From positions 2,046,001 to 2,110,000 of the forward strand of contig OZ242345.1 in the NCBI GenBank assembly GCA_965208605.1: a DNA stretch of 64,000 nt, read 5' to 3'. Positions 60,829 through 64,000 of the stretch are shown here, piece by piece; the first letter of the stretch is position 1, and every line of letters starts with the position of its first letter. The translations under genes were made by a program, and so were the position numbers. This DNA comes from UBA9659 sp965208605 (lineage in GTDB: Bacteria > Pseudomonadota > Gammaproteobacteria > Pseudomonadales > Azotimanducaceae). A model generated the notes under the pieces. It was not told the origin of the DNA, ran no database searches, and saw nothing but the letters and a program-made list of their open reading frames with translations.

Positions 60829-62475
60829 ATGTATTTTTTTCGCAACAACCAGCAGTATGGGAATATTTCTGAGATTATCCGTCCGCTGTTTCTGATATTG
60901 CTCCTGATATTCAGTCAAACCACTATTGCAGGAGAGACTAAACAAGGTGTGGATTTTCCAGTCGTGGCCTATCACGTGGACCTGCGCGTGCAGGTCATGC
61001 CGCTAAATGCTTTGAAAGCCTTGGCAAAAGAAGTATCGGGCTTAGGTTTTAATACAATCATTATGGAGTGGGAGGCGACCTATCCCTATAAGGAGCACAG
61101 TATTATCTCCAGTCGTTATGCCTATACCCGGGATGAGGTCAAAGCCTTTATAGAGTACTGCGATAAGCTGGGGCTGGATGTCATACCGCTTCAGCAGAAC
61201 CTTGGTCACGCCGAATACATACTGATGCATGAGAGATATGCCTATTTGAGGGCGGATAAGAGACGACTTTCGCAAGTAGACCCTACGAGAATAGAAGCAG
61301 CGCGTGAGCTATTTGAGGAGCTCTATAGCGATATGCTATCAGTACATAAGTCAAAATACGTTCATATCGGTGGAGACGAAACACGCATACTTGACTGCGA
61401 TCGATGCAAGAAAGTTTGGGATGAGTATGGCGAGGAAAAAGGAAAATCGAAACTGTATGTCGAGTACATGAAAATGATAGCCGACATAGTAATCAAGCGC
61501 GGCAAGATTCCCTTGCTTTGGGCGGACATGATACTGGCGCATCCTGAAGCGATTTCCGAGATGCCCAATAACGCGATCTATATTGATTGGAATTACGGCT
61601 GGAAGTCTGATCGCTTCGGGGAAAATCCGACCACACTTATCGATAAATACGGACTTAAATTTTGGGGCGCAACCGCGCTGCGCTCAGCGCCGGATGACTA
61701 TCATGTGACTTCCTGGGACAAGCACATGAAAAATCAAACGGATTACATCCCCTATGCTCGCAGGACGGGGTTTGAAGGCATGGTGTTAACCTCCTGGTCG
61801 ACATCCGGTGAATATGGGTATGAGTGGTTTGGCCCTGAAGTTGAAGTGGTAGAGCTCTATCCCATTCGACAGGCTTATCCGCATGCCTATCCGAACGATG
61901 GCTTTCGTATGAACACTAGTGCCTTTGTTGAGGGTATAAGACAAGAAGAGCCGATTGTTCTGAGGGATTTTGCGCGTGAGTATGCAAGTACGCGTTTTGA
62001 CCTAACGGCTACGGACAGTGACGCGCTTTGGACTATTCTGCAGTCAGAAGAACTGTATAGAAGTGTGCCTGTGGGGTCGAAGAGCTTATCCGGAATAAGA
62101 GGGCTTTCGGCTGAGAGTCGTTTCGTCGAACCGACTTTGACCGAGGTGAGACGTCTACAGGCGGAGTTGAAAACAATTGTGCCCAGGAGGAACCATCGCG
62201 AATTTGCCCACTATGTCATGCAGGTTGATCTCAGGGAGTTTTATCTTAGCTTCCGTGTAGTTGAAGACTGGACTCAATCAGAAGCGTTTACGGGCGAAGA
62301 CAAGGTGGAGGCAGTGAAACACTTGCAAGTATTACTGGATAGGTCGGAAGACCTGGATGACCGTTTTTCAAAGCTGTTTCGTGGTGTGATGTACGACTCT
62401 GAAATAGTGAATTTGAATGATTACCGGAATAAGAAAATTCTACTTTTACATAAGCGACTGACGCGCGAGCGCTGA
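60829..62475 (+). CDS. Glycoside hydrolase family 20 (beta-N-acetylhexosaminidase-like)
   Basis: 548-residue protein with a signal peptide (about 1-35, LFLILLLIFSQTTIAG). The GH20 catalytic pair is in HIGGDETR (Asp183-Glu184), preceded by LDVIPLQQNLGHAEY and followed by LLWADM and YIDWNYGW, typical of the TIM barrel. GH20 enzymes remove terminal GlcNAc or GalNAc by substrate-assisted catalysis. Probably periplasmic, acting on oligosaccharides delivered by the receptor upstream. It lies after that receptor's terminator and has no operator of its own that I could see. The Cys pair DCDRCKK after the active site is uncommon. It is convergent with the LacI gene. Confidence 0.88.
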   Translation: MYFFRNNQQYGNISEIIRPLFLILLLIFSQTTIAGETKQGVDFPVVAYHVDLRVQVMPLNALKALAKEVSGLGFNTIIMEWEATYPYKEHSIISSRYAYTRDEVKAFIEYCDKLGLDVIPLQQNLGHAEYILMHERYAYLRADKRRLSQVDPTRIEAARELFEELYSDMLSVHKSKYVHIGGDETRILDCDRCKKVWDEYGEEKGKSKLYVEYMKMIADIVIKRGKIPLLWADMILAHPEAISEMPNNAIYIDWNYGWKSDRFGENPTTLIDKYGLKFWGATALRSAPDDYHVTSWDKHMKNQTDYIPYARRTGFEGMVLTSWSTSGEYGYEWFGPEVEVVELYPIRQAYPHAYPNDGFRMNTSAFVEGIRQEEPIVLRDFAREYASTRFDLTATDSDALWTILQSEELYRSVPVGSKSLSGIRGLSAESRFVEPTLTEVRRLQAELKTIVPRRNHREFAHYVMQVDLREFYLSFRVVEDWTQSEAFTGEDKVEAVKHLQVLLDRSEDLDDRFSKLFRGVMYDSEIVNLNDYRNKKILLLHKRLTRER

Positions 62476-62500
62476 ATCATAGTATACGGTTGGGTTCGTA

Positions 62501-63460
62501 TTATCCTGACTCCCTGCCCACCAACTCCGGAGTAAACTTCAACGTTTCAGCGCTAATTGTGTGGTCAGATGCCAAATCAAAAGCCATTTGTACCATTTCC
62601 CTGATGGGAGGTTTAAGTGTCGTCAGTGAAGGAATGAAATTGTGAGCATGAGAGATATCATCGAAACCGATTACTTTGACATCTCCGGGTACACTGATAC
62701 CGGCATCGTGACAAGATCGTATAATTTTAATAGCCATAATATCATCGCCGGCAATGATAATGTCGGGGAGATTTTGCAGTTTCTTTATTTCAATTTGGAC
62801 AGATTCGTCGGAGCCGTCGCAGACGAATTCACTAACGATCTTTATGGCGTGTTTTTTCAGTGATGATACATATGCCTGTTTGAAAATCTCATGTGTAAGG
62901 CTGTCGTTAAAAAAAAGAGCGGCAGTTTTTGTTTCCGTGCTTTCCAAATACTCAGCTACCAAAGCGGTGCTTGCGACTTCGTCAAGGCAGATATTTGCCC
63001 CCTTCTTGTCGCTGGTAAAGCCAATTTGCACGATGGGAATTGTCTTTTTGTTGAATTTTTCGTACCAGTCTTTCTTGCGGTCACTGCCGACTATAATCAG
63101 CCCTTCAATGTTATGTTTTGCAAAGTTCGAGATATCTAGAGAACTTGTATCCCTTTGATAAGAGCCTGCCAAAATCAGGGAAAATTTTCTTTCCCTGGCA
63201 ATTTTATGCAGTTCGCCAAGAATAATTCCAAAGTAGGGATCTTCAAAATCGTAAGTAACAACCCCGAGGGTATGCGTTTTCACGCCCTTAAGGGTAAGGG
63301 CAGCGGAATTGGGGGTGTAATTTATTCGTTCCGCTTCGGCCAGGACTTTTTCGATTGTCTCAGAGGCAATACCGATTTCCATGGCTTTACCTGACAATAC
63401 CCGCGACACAAGACTGATTGAAACTCCCAGTTTATCAGCGATACTCTTTTGTGTGGACAT
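62501..63460 (-). CDS. LacI/GalR-family transcriptional regulator
   Basis: 319-residue repressor. The HTH is KSIADKLGVSISLVSRVLSG with the hinge helix NSAALTLKG, followed by a periplasmic-binding-protein-like effector domain (HTLGVVTYDFEDPYFG, IIAGDDIMAIKIIRSCHDAG, VIGFDDISHA). The ATG at 63460 (MSTQKSIADKLG) is chosen over the longer frame to 63598, because it begins at the HTH and has GGAA upstream. As the only regulator in the island it is the obvious candidate for the CTCAAACGTTTGAG sites; the effector may be a sugar phosphate from the pathway. Confidence 0.93.
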   Translation of the reverse strand: MSTQKSIADKLGVSISLVSRVLSGKAMEIGIASETIEKVLAEAERINYTPNSAALTLKGVKTHTLGVVTYDFEDPYFGIILGELHKIARERKFSLILAGSYQRDTSSLDISNFAKHNIEGLIIVGSDRKKDWYEKFNKKTIPIVQIGFTSDKKGANICLDEVASTALVAEYLESTETKTAALFFNDSLTHEIFKQAYVSSLKKHAIKIVSEFVCDGSDESVQIEIKKLQNLPDIIIAGDDIMAIKIIRSCHDAGISVPGDVKVIGFDDISHAHNFIPSLTTLKPPIREMVQMAFDLASDHTISAETLKFTPELVGRESG

Positions 63461-63906
63461 GCAGTTCCATCTAAATTGGTTGAGTTCATGTTTGTGTGCC
63501 GCAACAGGGAGTCCGTTCCACTTTCGCCCCCTCATGATAGACCGCAGGGTGAACTTCAATACTGATTTCGGTTGAACACAATTCCCGCCGAAATGCATGT
63601 TTCTTAAAATATCGCTTGAAATTCAATAGGTTAATGAACTTTCCCTGCACGTCATAGTAGCAAGTTTAGCCTAAGTCAAAGTGTAAAAACAGGCACAACC
63701 GCACTGCTCGCTTGCCATGTGACGCTGTGGGAATATATCCTGACTAGAAAATATGAGCGCCTCGCATGGGAGCGAGGTGGGCGGGTAAAGGCAATGCTGA
63801 TAAGTAGTGAGAACAAGCGAAACACACGGACAGCCACAGACGCGTCTATTGCGCCCGGCTCTACGATATACACAGATGGGCATGTGGCACTTCGGGAGTT
63901 GACAGC
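63461..63906. other. Region upstream of the LacI gene
   Basis: About 446 bp with short open frames on both strands but none with recognisable coding features. No copy of the island operator was seen, so the regulator may not control itself through that site. Confidence 0.45.
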
Positions 63907-64000
63907 ATGAGGGAGACGCAGCCTGCTGAACCCCCACAAGGTGTTGCGCGGCGTCTCCAGCAGCGAAACAAAAAAGCGACGCCTAACCTTCAAGACGCAG
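63907..64000 (+). CDS. Possible start of a gene running off the window
   Basis: An ATG at 63907 with GGGAG eight bases before it opens a frame (MRETQPAEPPQGVARRLQQR...) that stays open to the window end. Only 31 codons are visible and no family can be named. Confidence 0.25.
   Translation, partial: MRETQPAEPPQGVARRLQQRNKKATPNLQDA

Noticed and set aside
63671..63993. Minus-strand open frames at the right end
   Set aside because: Two frames overlap each other with cysteine- and arginine-rich peptides of no known type and no start signals.

Overview
The window looks like a chromosome segment of a gammaproteobacterium, probably aquatic or host-associated. The basis is gene content and order: smpB/ratA/rnfH/bamE/fur/recN, then orn/queG/nnrD/tsaE/amiC/mutL/miaA/hflX/hflK/hflC/DUF2065/hisZ/purA, then hisC/tyrA/cmk/rpsA/ihfB/lapA/lapB. 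These are classic gammaproteobacterial neighbourhoods. A TonB-dependent receptor, a TRAP transporter and two Na+-coupled (NSS) transporters fit a marine or host-fluid lifestyle. I cannot name a genus.

Layout. 1-6.8 kb: a co-directional group of aminotransferase (cut by the window edge), NSS symporter, MFS transporter and two amidohydrolases, the second of which has lost its metal ligands. 6.9-12.5 kb: smpB, a second NSS gene, ratA-rnfH, bamE, fur and a LexA-controlled recN. 12.6-14.0 kb: an MvaI/BcnI-like restriction-modification pair inserted between recN and purA. 14.1-19.0 kb: purA-hisZ-DUF2065-hflC-hflK. 19.1-22.1 kb: an accessory patch with a second DNA methyltransferase, a Sel1-repeat protein and dispersed repeats. 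22.1-38.6 kb: hflX-miaA-mutL-amiC-tsaE-nnrD, queG, orn, a sulfurtransferase, psd, an M3 peptidase, uvrB, tRNA-Asn and comEA. hfq is absent from its usual place between miaA and hflX. 38.8-45.3 kb: lapB-lapA-ihfB-rpsA-cmk-tyrA-hisC, lacking aroA between tyrA and cmk and lacking pheA beyond hisC.

45.6-63.5 kb is a carbohydrate-utilisation island: nagA, nagB, a UxuB-like oxidoreductase, a frameshifted kdgK, a hexose-phosphate mutarotase-like gene, TRAP dctPQM, a stump of uxuA, a mobile-element graveyard (54.2-57.4 kb, with fragments of phaC and purU), a large TonB-dependent receptor, a GH20 hexosaminidase and a LacI-family regulator. A palindrome, CTCAAACGTTTGAG, and close variants lie before nagB, before dctP and twice before the receptor, and a weak version lies before nagA; this is most simply the operator of the LacI protein at the island's end. 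GH20 plus NagA/NagB plus TRAP/UxuB/KdgK/UxuA suggests a locus for a polymer containing both N-acetylhexosamine and uronic acid (glycosaminoglycan-like). Its uronate branch appears to be decaying.

Two genome-scale habits stand out. Short tandem arrays with 12- or 15-bp units sit inside or at the ends of many core genes and never break the frame. Several families of intergenic repeats recur between genes. All functional statements are from reading the sequence; no searches were run.
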